NCBI GenBank assembly: GCA_035604475.1
Contig: DATNIJ010000114.1
Coordinates: forward strand, 1-12,486
Length of the DNA stretch: 12,486 nucleotides
Origin: DASPPM01 sp035604475
Lineage (GTDB): Bacteria > Pseudomonadota > Alphaproteobacteria > JACZXZ01
Direction of reading: 5' to 3'
Shown: positions 7,209 to 12,486 of the stretch, piece by piece
Position numbering within the stretch: position 1 is the first letter of the stretch
How the letters are laid out: each line of letters opens with the position of its first letter
Made by a program: the position numbers and the translations under genes
Notes under the pieces: generated by a model
Seen by the model: the letters and a program-made list of their open reading frames with translations, nothing else
Told to the model about the DNA's origin: nothing
Database searches by the model: none

Positions 7209-8480
7209 TCAGACCTTCTCGAAATCGATGCGCTCGGTGACGGGCAGGCCGCGGAGATGGCGGCGCAGGCAGTCGAGGGCCAACTCGACCGCGCCCAGGC
7301 GCACCCAGTCGCGGCCGCCGACGATACGCGCGCGCCGCGAGGCGGTCTCCTCCCCGGTCGCGATCGCGAGCGAGATCGTCCCGCCGAGGTCGATGCGGTC
7401 GGCCCCCTCGTCGAGCTCGATCAGCACCGCGAGCGCGTGGCTCGAGCCGGTCTCGCGCAGCTGGGCGCGCGCTACCATCGCCGCCGTCTCGGGCGTGAGT
7501 GCTGCGAGCGATGAAAGCTCGTTGAGGCCGACGGCGGCGGCGATCTGGCCCAGGTCGCGGGCGACGACGCCGCGGCGAAACACCTTGTCGGCACCCGGGA
7601 GATGGGCGATGCGCGCGGCGATCCCGCCGCCCGTGAAGGTCTCGGCGACGGAAAGCGAGCCCTCCCGGCTCGCGAGTGCGGCCAGAATGACGCCCTCGAG
7701 CGTCTCATCGTCCTCCGCCAGGATGAAATTGCCGAGCCGCCTGCGCACTTCCGCCTGGATGGGCTCGAGCTTGCGCTGGACATCTGCCATGTCGCGGCCG
7801 CGCACCGTGAGCTTCGTCTCGAGCTGGGGATAATGGGCGCGGAAGCCGAGCTTGATGCTGCCGTCGGGGACGAGAGCCTCCACGCCTGCGAGGAGCGCGT
7901 CGACGTGGGACTCGCCGAGCCCGTAGGAATGGAAGCGCTTGAGATAGATCGCCGTGGCGCTGCCGCTCCGCGCGAGGAGGCGCGGGATGATCTGCTCCTC
8001 GATCATGCGTCGGAGCTCGCGCGGCACGCCGGGCGTGAAGAAGAAGCGCGCTTTGCCGATATCGAGCGCGAAGCCGCAGGCGGTGCCGATCGGATTGTCG
8101 AGGATCTCGGCACTCGCGGGCAGCATGGCCTGTTTCTTGTTGTTGGGCGGCATCACCCGGCTGCGCCTCAAGAAGTACGCCTCCATTCGCGCGAGCCACG
8201 CCTCGTTCAAGACGAGATCGACGCCGGCGGCGCGCGCGGCCATCTCCTGGGAGAGATCGTCGACCGTCGGTCCCAGCCCGCCGTTGACGATGACCGCATC
8301 CGCGCGCGCGCCTGCCTGGCGAAAGGCGCTCAGCAGGCTTTCCCGATCATCGCCGACGATCGTCCCCCAGCCGACCGAGAGCCCGAAGTCCTCGAGCTTC
8401 TGGCTCATGTAGCTGAAGTTGCTGTTGACGATCTTGCCGGAGAGCACCTCGTCGCCCGTTGAGATGATCTCGATCCGCAT
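7209..8480 (-). CDS. CinA-type protein: MoCF/COG1058 domain plus degenerate CinA C-terminal (PncC-like) domain
   Basis: This 423-residue protein matches the length and two-domain layout of full CinA proteins. The N-terminal MoCF-biosynthesis (COG1058) domain is well kept, with STGDEVLSGKIVNSN (7-21), NGGLGPTVDD (66-75) and FFFTPGVPREL (147-157). In the CinA family this part is linked to ADP-ribose or related nucleotide hydrolysis. The C-terminal domain (about 258-410) aligns with PncC (NMN deamidase) but lacks its hallmarks. The AESCTGG motif reads AETFTGG (279-285), the Lys of the YSNEAK segment is replaced (ARDLGQ, Q312), and the TGIAGPGG loop is absent. Amidase activity is therefore doubtful. 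The start at ATG 8480 is chosen because IEIISTGDE begins the family domain there and AAGG lies upstream; extension to 8615 would overlap the upstream gene. It lies 31 nt downstream of the class III aminotransferase, probably in one transcript. Confidence 0.88.
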   Translation of the reverse strand: MRIEIISTGDEVLSGKIVNSNFSYMSQKLEDFGLSVGWGTIVGDDRESLLSAFRQAGARADAVIVNGGLGPTVDDLSQEMAARAAGVDLVLNEAWLARMEAYFLRRSRVMPPNNKKQAMLPASAEILDNPIGTACGFALDIGKARFFFTPGVPRELRRMIEEQIIPRLLARSGSATAIYLKRFHSYGLGESHVDALLAGVEALVPDGSIKLGFRAHYPQLETKLTVRGRDMADVQRKLEPIQAEVRRRLGNFILAEDDETLEGVILAALASREGSLSVAETFTGGGIAARIAHLPGADKVFRRGVVARDLGQIAAAVGLNELSSLAALTPETAAMVARAQLRETGSSHALAVLIELDEGADRIDLGGTISLAIATGEETASRRARIVGGRDWVRLGAVELALDCLRRHLRGLPVTERIDFEKV

Positions 8481-8511
8481 GCCCGCACCTTGAGCCCAGC
8501 CGGACGCCTCT

Positions 8512-9828
8512 TTATTCGCCCGCCCGGCGCTTGGCCGCCGGCGGTGCCGCGAGCTCGTCGATCGCCGACGCCCAGGCGTCGCACGTATGCCGGATGTCCT
8601 CCGCCGTGTGGGCAAGCGAGACGTAGTATTTCGCTTCGCCCTTAAGCACGCCCCGCTCGCGCAGGAGCGCGTTGAAGCGCCGCAGCATCTCCGCGTCGCC
8701 GCGCAAGACGCCCCGATAGTCGCGGATCTCCTCGGCGGTGAAGACCACGTCGAAGAGCGGGGGTTCGCCGATCACCTGTGCTGCGATGCGAGCGCGCTTG
8801 AGCAGCCGGGCGAGCTCGCCCATGAGCTCGCGTCCCGTGGCGAAGATGCGCTCGTAGGTCCCCGGCCGCTTCAGGATGTCGAGGCTCGCGAGGCCCGCCG
8901 CGGCGGCGACCGGATTGCCGCTGAGCGTGCCGACCTGCATGAGGAAGCCCTCCTCGCCGACGGCCTTACGGTCGAAATGCGACATGATCTCCTCGCGACC
9001 CGCGATCGCCGCCAGCGGGAAGCCCCCGCCGATGACCTTGCCGAGGGTGCAGATGTCGGGCTCGATTCCGTAGTATTCCTGCGCACCCCCGTAGGCGAGG
9101 CGGAAGCCGGTGACCACCTCGTCGAAAATCAAGGGGATGCCGTGCTCGGCGGTGACCTTGCGCAGCGCTTCGAGGAAGCCGGGTGCGGGCGGGATGATGC
9201 GCTGGAAGGGCTCGACGATGACGCCGGCGAGATCGTCCCGGTGCTCGCGGACGAGGCTGGCCACCATCTCCGCGTCGTTGAAGGGTGCTATCAGCATTTC
9301 GTCGCGCACGCTTTGCGGGATGCCCGCCGAATCCGGGATGGCGCTCGGGAAGTTGCCGGGCCGCTTGGGGGCGAGGCTCATGAGCGCGTAGTCGCTCATG
9401 CCGTGGTAGCCGCCCTCGAACTTCAGGATCTTGTCCCGCTTGCGATAGGCCCGGGCCAGACGCATGGCGTAGAGGTCCGCTTCCGTGCCGGTCGAGACGA
9501 AGCGCACCTTCTCGGCGCAAGGCACCGCCTCGACGATGGCCGCCGCGAGCTCGATGCCGCGGCGGTTGTTGGCGAAGAAGGTGGTGCCGTGGGGCAGCTG
9601 CGCCTCGACGGCGGCGGTGACTTCGGGATGCGCGTGCCCGACGAGCATGGGGCCGGAGCCGAGCAGGAAGTCGATGTACTCGTTCCCGCTTTCGTCCCAC
9701 ACGCGCCCGCCGCGGCCCTCGCGAATCACCACGTCCGAGGCGACGTTCCCGAAGCTTCCGCCGGGAAGCACGCGCTTCGCCGTCTCGATGAGCCCAAGCT
9801 CCTCGTCGCCATGAGTTTGCGTCGTCAT
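8512..9828 (-). CDS. Class III PLP-dependent aminotransferase, glutamate-1-semialdehyde aminomutase-like
   Basis: This is a 438-residue fold-type I PLP enzyme clearly of the HemL-like branch. STGTEA (112-117) binds the phosphate and FEGGYHG (137-143) stacks on the cofactor. FDEVVTGFR (235-243) carries D236, which pairs with the pyridine nitrogen. TLGKVIGGGFPLAA (261-274) carries the Schiff-base Lys K264. The gating region IPDSAGIPQS (164-173) also resembles HemL. True HemL makes 5-aminolevulinate, but alphaproteobacteria normally use ALA synthase. The sequence around the lysine (GGGFPLAAIAG rather than GGGLPVGAFGG) also differs, so a transaminase or aminomutase for another amino compound is more likely; the substrate is unknown. 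The start at ATG 9828 has AGGGT 4 nt upstream. It is the first gene of a minus-strand pair with the CinA-like gene. Confidence 0.92.
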   Translation of the reverse strand: MTTQTHGDEELGLIETAKRVLPGGSFGNVASDVVIREGRGGRVWDESGNEYIDFLLGSGPMLVGHAHPEVTAAVEAQLPHGTTFFANNRRGIELAAAIVEAVPCAEKVRFVSTGTEADLYAMRLARAYRKRDKILKFEGGYHGMSDYALMSLAPKRPGNFPSAIPDSAGIPQSVRDEMLIAPFNDAEMVASLVREHRDDLAGVIVEPFQRIIPPAPGFLEALRKVTAEHGIPLIFDEVVTGFRLAYGGAQEYYGIEPDICTLGKVIGGGFPLAAIAGREEIMSHFDRKAVGEEGFLMQVGTLSGNPVAAAAGLASLDILKRPGTYERIFATGRELMGELARLLKRARIAAQVIGEPPLFDVVFTAEEIRDYRGVLRGDAEMLRRFNALLRERGVLKGEAKYYVSLAHTAEDIRHTCDAWASAIDELAAPPAAKRRAGE

Positions 9829-9859
9829 GTGACCCTCGTTCGTATTCCCCAGGACGCGG

Positions 9860-9888
9860 ATACTAGCGGAGAGAGGAGCGGCTGTCGC
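9860..9888 (-). promoter_or_regulatory. Possible sigma70-type promoter for the class III aminotransferase operon
   Basis: On the minus strand, GCGACA (complement of 9883-9888) is followed after 17 nt by TAGTAT (complement of 9860-9865). Each box matches the consensus in four of six positions. Transcription would start near 9853, about 25 nt upstream of the aminotransferase ATG with its AGGGT SD. It is a moderate match, supported mainly by position. Confidence 0.35.
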
Positions 9889-9953
9889 GATGGATATGCG
9901 TCCGCGGGAAAGGGCCGAACCGGCGTCCCCTTCACGCCAATCGCGGTATATAT

Positions 9954-9982
9954 TTGATTCGTGTACGGCGTAACCGTACTAT
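9954..9982 (+). promoter_or_regulatory. Promoter with overlapping operator-like palindrome before the HigA gene
   Basis: TTGATT (9954-9959), a 17-nt spacer and TACTAT (9977-9982) make a good sigma70-like promoter. The perfect dyad GTACGG-CGTAA-CCGTAC (9963-9979) fills the spacer and overlaps the first bases of the -10 box. This is the usual position for autorepression by a toxin-antitoxin antidote with a helix-turn-helix domain. The start of transcription would fall near 9989, giving a leader of about 35 nt before the HigA start. The HigA protein encoded just downstream is the obvious candidate binder (inference). Confidence 0.6.
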
Positions 9983-9986
9983 CCTC

Positions 9987-10025
9987 ATGGATGGAGACTC
10001 GAAGCGTTTGGAGGACTATCATTGA
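9987..10025 (+). pseudogene. Short HigB-like tail (12 codons) just before higA
   Basis: ATG 9987 opens a 12-codon frame reading MDGDSKRLEDYH, ending at TGA 10023-10025. HigB/RelE-family toxins encoded upstream of HigA often end in GD...(E)DYH, and their stop often touches the antitoxin start. Here TGA and the HigA ATG overlap as TGATG. The same frame is open upstream only to about 9867, with no recognisable toxin sequence, and the aminotransferase promoter region leaves no room for a 90-residue HigB. My reading is an internal deletion that kept the promoter/operator and the last codons of the toxin. Chance resemblance remains possible because the match is short. Confidence 0.35.
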
Positions 10026-10330
10026 TGACCGTCAAAGCGCCCAAGATCGGCATGCGCCCCTCCCATCCCGGCGAGTTCATTCGCCTCGAGGTTTTCGACG
10101 AGCTGGGCCTCTCCGTAACGCGCGCCGCCAAAATCCTCGGCGTACGCCGGGCGACTCTGTCCGATCTTGTGAATGCGAAGGCTGCCCTCTCGCCTGAGAT
10201 GGCGCTCAGAATCGAAAAGGCCTTCGGCGTGTCCATGGATACCTTGCTGCGCATGCAAGCCTGGTATGACAGCCATGCCATGCGCCGACGCGAGGGCGAC
10301 GTCAAGGTACAGCGCTACAAGCCGGCCTGA
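10025..10330 (+). CDS. higA: HigA-family antitoxin / XRE-type DNA-binding protein (no intact partner toxin)
   Basis: This 101-residue protein matches the HigA/VapI group of XRE antitoxins. The family entry motif RPSHPGEFIRLEV (11-23) is followed by an HTH at about 28-52 (LGLSVTRAAKILGV, then RRATLSDLVN) and the conserved LSPEMALRIEKAFGVS (55-70). The C-terminal part (about 75-101) is basic and ends in RYKPA. HigA proteins normally neutralise a HigB mRNA-cleaving toxin and repress their own operon. No intact higB lies upstream or in the 240 nt downstream. GGAGG at 10010-10014 serves either TTG 10022 (7 nt) or ATG 10025 (10 nt). I prefer ATG because it overlaps the preceding TGA. The likely present role is an orphan antitoxin, acting as an autoregulated repressor or as an antidote to a related toxin elsewhere. 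Confidence 0.85.
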   Translation: MTVKAPKIGMRPSHPGEFIRLEVFDELGLSVTRAAKILGVRRATLSDLVNAKAALSPEMALRIEKAFGVSMDTLLRMQAWYDSHAMRRREGDVKVQRYKPA

Positions 10331-10571
10331 TCCTCTGAGCGTTACTACAGCTTGCACTCCGCGTGGCAGGCGCCCTGCGTCGTAGGCCTGGGCCGCGTAG
10401 GCAGACGGCCCGCGCCTGTGCATCTTGAGGAAATCGGCGACGAAACGCCGGGCTGCGGCATGAAATACCTGCCGCGCAATCTCGCCTTCGCCAAGCTCGG
10501 CACCATGGTCGAGGGCACCAAGATCGCGCGCGCGGAGCGCGCCGGCCGCGGCGCCCGGGCCGCGCCGCCGG
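10331..10571. other. Intergenic stretch between higA and the convergent binding-protein gene
   Basis: No recognised gene is present. A + frame from TTG 10352 runs open to 10600 (82 codons) with coding-like third positions around 10424-10540, for example PRNLAFAKLGTMVEGTKIA, but it has no SD, no known family, and runs into the opposite gene. It could be a remnant or chance. At 10547-10564 a hairpin (CGCGGC, six-nt loop, GCCGCG) lies just past the stop of the minus-strand binding protein. It has no T-tract, so it is a weak terminator candidate. Confidence 0.4.
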
Positions 10572-11750
10572 TCACTCGCCGATGGTCGCCACCTCCTTGA
10601 AGCGGTCGCCCTCGACGACGTTGATGAAGATCACCGCCGCCTTGTTGTCGCCGTTCGCCTTCCACTCGATCGGCTTGGCGTAGGCGATGCCCTGGAACTT
10701 GGTGCCCTTGAGGGCCGCGAGCACATCGGCGCGACCGGGCATCGCCTTCTTGGCCTTGGCCGCAGCCTCGATCGCGGCCAGGAGCACGCGGGCCGAATCA
10801 TAGTCGTTGGCTGCGTAGTTGTTGATCGGGCCGTATTTCGCCGCGTAGGTCTTGGCGAAGGCGGCCGAGCCGGGCACCTTGCCGAGTGCGGGTGCTGCCG
10901 AGAGCACGCGCACGCCCTCTCCCTTCGTGGCGGCACCTTCCGAAGCCAGGACGAAGCCCTTCACGTCCCAGCAGCCGTCGCCGCAGGTGAAGAGCTGGCG
11001 CAAGCCCTGCTTGCGCATCTCCTTGAGGATATAGGCGGCCTCGCGGATGCCGCCGAAAAACAGCACGTCGAAATCCTTGGGCAGGCCCGCGACGAGAGCG
11101 CTGAAATCCGTATCGCCGACCTTGATATTCCGGCGCGCCACTACGGCGCCGCCTTTCTCCGGAAACGCCTGGGCGAAAAGGTCGGCGAGGCCCTTGCCAT
11201 AGGGCGTCTGGTCGTCGACGACGACGGCGCGGCGCTTGCCCATGGTCTTGCGGAGATAGGCGGCGAGGCCCGGGGCCTTGCGATCGTCCCGGCCGGTCAA
11301 GCGGAAGATGCCGGGAAGGCCGCGGTCGGTCACCGCCGGGTTGGAGGACATCGGCGTGATCATGGGGAGCGCGCAGCCGGCATAGATGCTCGAAGCCGCG
11401 ATGCTGACACCGCTGTTCACATGTCCGATGACGCCCAGCATGGCCGGATCGTCGCAGAAGCCCTTGGCGACGGCCTCGCCCTTGGCGTTGCTCGCCTCGT
11501 CGTCGACGGCGAGTGCCGTGATCTTGGCGCCGAGAATACCGTCCTTCGCGTTCTTTTCGTCGACGGCGAGTTCGACGGCCTGATGCATCTCGACGCCGAA
11601 GCTCGCCGAGCTCGTGGTGAGCGGCCCGCCGATGCCGATGTGGATCTCCTTGCCGGCGAGCTGCGCCGAAGCCGGCGGGGCCGCCACGGCCGACAGGAGC
11701 CAGGCCCCAAGAATGGCCGCAACCGGTAATCCCGTTTGTCTGCGCGACAT
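10572..11750 (-). CDS. Second periplasmic branched-chain amino acid-binding protein, LivJ/LivK type
   Basis: This is a 392-residue Peripla_BP_6 protein, closer to classical E. coli LivJ/LivK than the first binding protein in the window. The signal peptide has RR at 3-4, a hydrophobic core at 8-24 and a likely cleavage after ASA (residue 29). The ligand-binding signature GVIGHVNSGVSIAASSIYAG (106-125) is followed by PMITPMSSNPAVTDRG (129-144). VVDDQTPYGKGLADLF is the usual second-lobe strand, and the C-terminal NNYAANDYDSARVLLAAI is also typical. GGGAGG stands 5 nt before ATG 11750, fixing the start. No permease or ATPase gene adjoins it in the window, so it may feed LivHMGF or a transporter elsewhere. 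It is divergent from the CGNR regulator, a usual arrangement for a controlled gene. Confidence 0.92.
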   Translation of the reverse strand: MSRRQTGLPVAAILGAWLLSAVAAPPASAQLAGKEIHIGIGGPLTTSSASFGVEMHQAVELAVDEKNAKDGILGAKITALAVDDEASNAKGEAVAKGFCDDPAMLGVIGHVNSGVSIAASSIYAGCALPMITPMSSNPAVTDRGLPGIFRLTGRDDRKAPGLAAYLRKTMGKRRAVVVDDQTPYGKGLADLFAQAFPEKGGAVVARRNIKVGDTDFSALVAGLPKDFDVLFFGGIREAAYILKEMRKQGLRQLFTCGDGCWDVKGFVLASEGAATKGEGVRVLSAAPALGKVPGSAAFAKTYAAKYGPINNYAANDYDSARVLLAAIEAAAKAKKAMPGRADVLAALKGTKFQGIAYAKPIEWKANGDNKAAVIFINVVEGDRFKEVATIGE

Positions 11751-11799
11751 CTCATCCTCCCTAGCTTAACTCCCAAAAACAGTTTCATTGGTTTGACGG

Positions 11800-11828
11800 A
11801 CTCTAGAGGGTTGACATTAACGTGTAAA
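11800..11828 (-). promoter_or_regulatory. Sigma70-type promoter for the second binding-protein gene
   Basis: On the minus strand, TTTACA (complement of 11823-11828), a 17-nt spacer and TAGAGT (complement of 11800-11805) match the consensus in five and four of six positions. Transcription would begin near 11793, giving a leader of about 42 nt with the strong GGGAGG site before ATG 11750. Confidence 0.55.
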
Positions 11829-11837
11829 CTATGTTTA
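11810..11837. promoter_or_regulatory. Dyad symmetry region in the divergent promoter (candidate operator)
   Basis: GTTGACA (11810-11816) and TGTAAAC (11823-11829) are inverted half-sites of the form GTTKACA separated by 6 nt. A second palindrome, TAAAC-TAT-GTTTA (11825-11837), shares the middle half-site. The dyad covers the -35 boxes of both divergent promoters, so one bound protein could block both. Part of the symmetry follows simply from two facing -35 boxes, which lowers the weight of the first dyad but not of the second. The adjacent CGNR protein is the natural candidate ligand. Confidence 0.45.
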
Positions 11838-11839
11838 GC
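11811..11839 (+). promoter_or_regulatory. Putative promoter for the CGNR regulator with very short leader
   Basis: A perfect -35 box TTGACA (11811-11816) is followed after 17 nt by a poor -10, TTTAGC (11834-11839). Transcription would begin at about 11845-11847, that is, at or next to the ATG at 11847. No SD is visible before that ATG, which fits a leaderless mRNA. If the real -10 is elsewhere, this reading fails. Confidence 0.4.
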
Positions 11840-11846
11840 TGGTTAT

Positions 11847-12486
11847 ATGGAGCAGTTGTCCCAGGACCAGGCGCCGCGCGCCGCAGCACTTCCGCTCGTC
11901 GGCAACGAGCTGGCGCTCGATCTCGCCAACACAGCCTCGGGCCGCGGCACGGCGAAAGCGCGCGAGCATCTCCAGCGTGCGGAGCATGTCGTCCTCTGGG
12001 CGCGGCACGCGCAGGCGCTGTCGTCGGCCGACGGCGAGACGCTGCAGACGATCCTGGCGGCAAACCCCAAGCTCGCCGCACGAATGGTGAGGCGCACGCT
12101 CGAGCTGCGCGAGGTGGTCTACGCGATCGCTGCCGCCATCGCCGCGGGGCACCCTGCCGATGCCGCCGCCATCGACCAGCTCAGGCGCATCTATGCCGAG
12201 TGCGTCGGCCACGCGAGGCTCGTGCCGCACGGCGCCACTTTCGTCTGGGTCTGGGAGCCCGCCGAGGGCCCGGTCGAGGCGGTGCTCGGACCGATCACGC
12301 TTTCGGCCTTGACGCTGCTAACGCAGGCGGACCTCTCGCGCATCAAGCAATGCCGCGGCGATCATTGCGGCTGGCTCTTCTTCGATACCACCAAGAACAA
12401 GAGCCGGCGCTGGTGCGAAATGGAGGTCTGCGGCAACCGCGCCAAGCAGCGCCGCTTCCATCGCCGCAGGGCCGGCCGGCCCGAAG
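11847..12486 (+). CDS. ABATE/CGNR zinc-finger transcriptional regulator, partial at right edge
   Basis: The frame opens at ATG 11847 and runs 213 codons to the window end without a stop; proteins of this family are often only slightly longer. The N-terminal ABATE (stress-induced transcription regulator) region begins with LVGNELALDLANT (17-29). The C-terminal CGNR zinc finger spans about 166-205: C169, C174, then GWLFFDTTKNKSRRWC (C190) and VCGNRAKQRRF (C195). The four Cys presumably hold Zn2+, and the following basic segment would contact DNA. Members are bacterial transcription factors commonly next to transport or metabolism genes. It is divergent from the second binding-protein gene with overlapping promoters, so control of that gene and of itself is likely (inference). 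The start lacks an SD, so a different start codon cannot be excluded. Confidence 0.9.
   Translation, partial: MEQLSQDQAPRAAALPLVGNELALDLANTASGRGTAKAREHLQRAEHVVLWARHAQALSSADGETLQTILAANPKLAARMVRRTLELREVVYAIAAAIAAGHPADAAAIDQLRRIYAECVGHARLVPHGATFVWVWEPAEGPVEAVLGPITLSALTLLTQADLSRIKQCRGDHCGWLFFDTTKNKSRRWCEMEVCGNRAKQRRFHRRRAGRPE

Noticed and set aside
8481..8615. A 45-residue longer N-terminus for the CinA-like protein
   Set aside because: It would overlap the end of the aminotransferase gene, and the extra residues are Arg/Ser-rich; the family domain begins at ATG 8480.
8512..9828. Naming the class III aminotransferase hemL
   Set aside because: The HemL-like motifs are clear, but the active-site lysine context differs and the presumed lineage makes ALA by ALA synthase, so a heme role is not supported.
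8587..9957. A 456-codon + strand frame opposite the class III aminotransferase
   Set aside because: It is a shadow of a convincing PLP enzyme on the other strand.
10547..10564. A strong intrinsic terminator after the second binding protein
   Set aside because: The G/C hairpin has no T-tract on the minus strand, so only a weak candidate can be claimed.
1..12486. CRISPR arrays, tRNA or rRNA genes, insertion sequences or phage modules
   Set aside because: No direct-repeat array, cloverleaf, rRNA stretch or transposase/integrase was seen on either strand.

Overview
The window is GC-rich DNA with strong G/C preference at third codon positions. Its gene content and dispersed palindromes suggest an alphaproteobacterium, although the order cannot be read from sequence alone. 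It is an amino-acid uptake and amino-group metabolism locus. The core is a complete five-gene ABC importer of the branched-chain amino acid (HAAT/Liv) family on the + strand (1169-7005), in the order binding protein, LivH, LivM, LivG, LivF. Gaps are short (2, 9 and 27 nt), except for a 75-nt gap after the binding protein that holds a strong hairpin.

Layout: (1) 1-744, minus: 5' part of a class V PLP aminotransferase running off the left edge. (2) 745-1168: divergent intergenic region with a 25-bp perfect inverted repeat that also forms G-quadruplex-type motifs on both strands. (3) 1169-7005: the liv operon. (4) 7006-7208: convergent gap with a REP-like double hairpin. (5) 7209-9828, minus: a two-gene unit of a HemL-like class III aminotransferase followed by a CinA-type protein whose C-terminal amidase domain has lost its hallmark residues. 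(6) 9829-10330: divergent promoters, then a HigA-type antitoxin without a HigB toxin; only a short HigB-like tail is visible just before it. (7) 10572-11750, minus: a second, more canonical LivJ/LivK-type binding protein with no permease beside it. (8) 11847 to the right edge, plus: an ABATE/CGNR zinc-finger regulator, divergent from the second binding protein. They share a compact region with overlapping opposed promoters and a dyad.

How it may fit together (inference): either binding protein could deliver a substrate to LivHMGF. The two PLP enzymes could process imported amino compounds, and the CGNR protein may control the second binding protein and itself. I found no clear case of a wholly undescribed system. 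The best leads are the 11810-11837 operator region, the eroded toxin before HigA, the degenerate CinA C-domain, the large extra membrane domain on LivM, and the paired G-rich inverted repeat.
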